DNA of 13,462 nt from Alphaproteobacteria bacterium (lineage in GTDB: Bacteria > Pseudomonadota > Alphaproteobacteria > JAGOMX01): positions 1-13,462 of the forward strand of contig JACVCA010000017.1 in the NCBI GenBank assembly GCA_016742295.1, in the 5' to 3' direction. Of this stretch, positions 13,246-13,462 are shown piece after piece. Numbering within the stretch: position 1 is the first letter of the stretch; the number at the start of each line of letters is the position of its first letter. The notes below the pieces were generated by a model, which saw only the letters and a program-made list of their open reading frames with translations, ran no database searches and was not told the DNA's origin. The translations under genes were made by a program, and so were the position numbers.

Positions 13246-13462
13246 ATGCCCCTCAAATCAACAAGTTCAACTCGTTCTCTTACCCAATTCTGGACTTCTG
13301 TTGCCCCTCTTTCTTGGCTTCAAAAAGCATGCCTTATGATTGTTGGGAGTGCATTGTTAGCCTTATCAGCAAAAATTGCGATTCCTTTTTGGCCTGTGAA
13401 CACCACTATGCAAAGTTTTACAGTTATTGCTCTTGGCTCAATGTATGGGCGCCACTTAGGTG
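13246..13462 (+). CDS. bioY: Biotin transporter BioY (3' partial, runs off the window)
   Basis: BioY is the substrate-binding membrane component (S component) of the biotin ECF transporter and can take up biotin alone or with EcfA/EcfT. The 72 residues in view contain the start of the first membrane helix (about 28-41) and the family hallmark SAKIAIPFWPVNTTMQSF (41-58), like the usual AxIxxPFWPVPxTMQ, followed by GSMYGRHLG. The ATG is preceded by AAGGAG (13234-13239) with a 6-nt spacer, the best ribosome site of the large genes here. It lies 58 bp after parC. An organism relying on BioY probably imports biotin; whether it also makes it cannot be seen here. Confidence 0.88.
   Translation, partial: MPLKSTSSTRSLTQFWTSVAPLSWLQKACLMIVGSALLALSAKIAIPFWPVNTTMQSFTVIALGSMYGRHLG

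Overview
The window looks like a stretch of chromosome from an alphaproteobacterium with an AT-rich genome. The main reason is the gene block lepB-rnc-era / recO / parC, an arrangement I know from alphaproteobacteria, together with alphaproteobacterial-style RecO and ParC sequences. Several features suggest a host-associated, possibly intracellular lineage such as Holosporales or a relative: an F-box-like protein with an export signal, several small predicted secreted proteins of no recognised family, a biotin uptake gene, and noncoding gaps that look decayed. This placement is inference; no 16S or other marker is present.

Left part (1-3320). The 3' end of an unrecognised plus-strand gene is followed by minus-strand genes. 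These are a VanX/DdpX-like D-Ala-D-Ala dipeptidase directly upstream of dapE (22 bp apart, probably one transcript), then a 539-bp AT-rich gap, then tadA. In the gap, just after tadA, lies an 11-bp hairpin on the minus-strand RNA that would bury a perfect AGGAGG and hold an ATG in its loop. Two tiny in-frame ORFs follow it.

Middle (3320-8570). fumC diverges from tadA and ends tail to tail with an exported pentapeptide-repeat protein; the two stop codons share the bases TTAA. Divergent from that, lepB-rnc-era and a fourth gene form an overlapping operon (4-, 20- and 11-bp overlaps). The fourth gene encodes a signal peptide, an F-box-like segment and a degenerate Sel1-like repeat, and sits between era and recO.

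Right part (8571-13462). recO and parC each have a promoter-like pair whose -10 ends exactly 6 nt before the start codon, so both may be transcribed as leaderless mRNAs. Between them lie about 1.6 kb of accessory DNA: a 412-bp gap with possible remains of a broken gene, and two small convergent genes for predicted exported proteins of unknown family. After parC, a biotin transporter gene (bioY) with a strong Shine-Dalgarno runs off the right edge.

Taken together this is core metabolism and information processing (TCA cycle, lysine/DAP synthesis, protein export, RNA processing, ribosome assembly, DNA repair, chromosome segregation) with secreted-protein genes inserted between syntenic core genes. 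I saw no tRNA, rRNA, CRISPR array, intact transposase or integrase.
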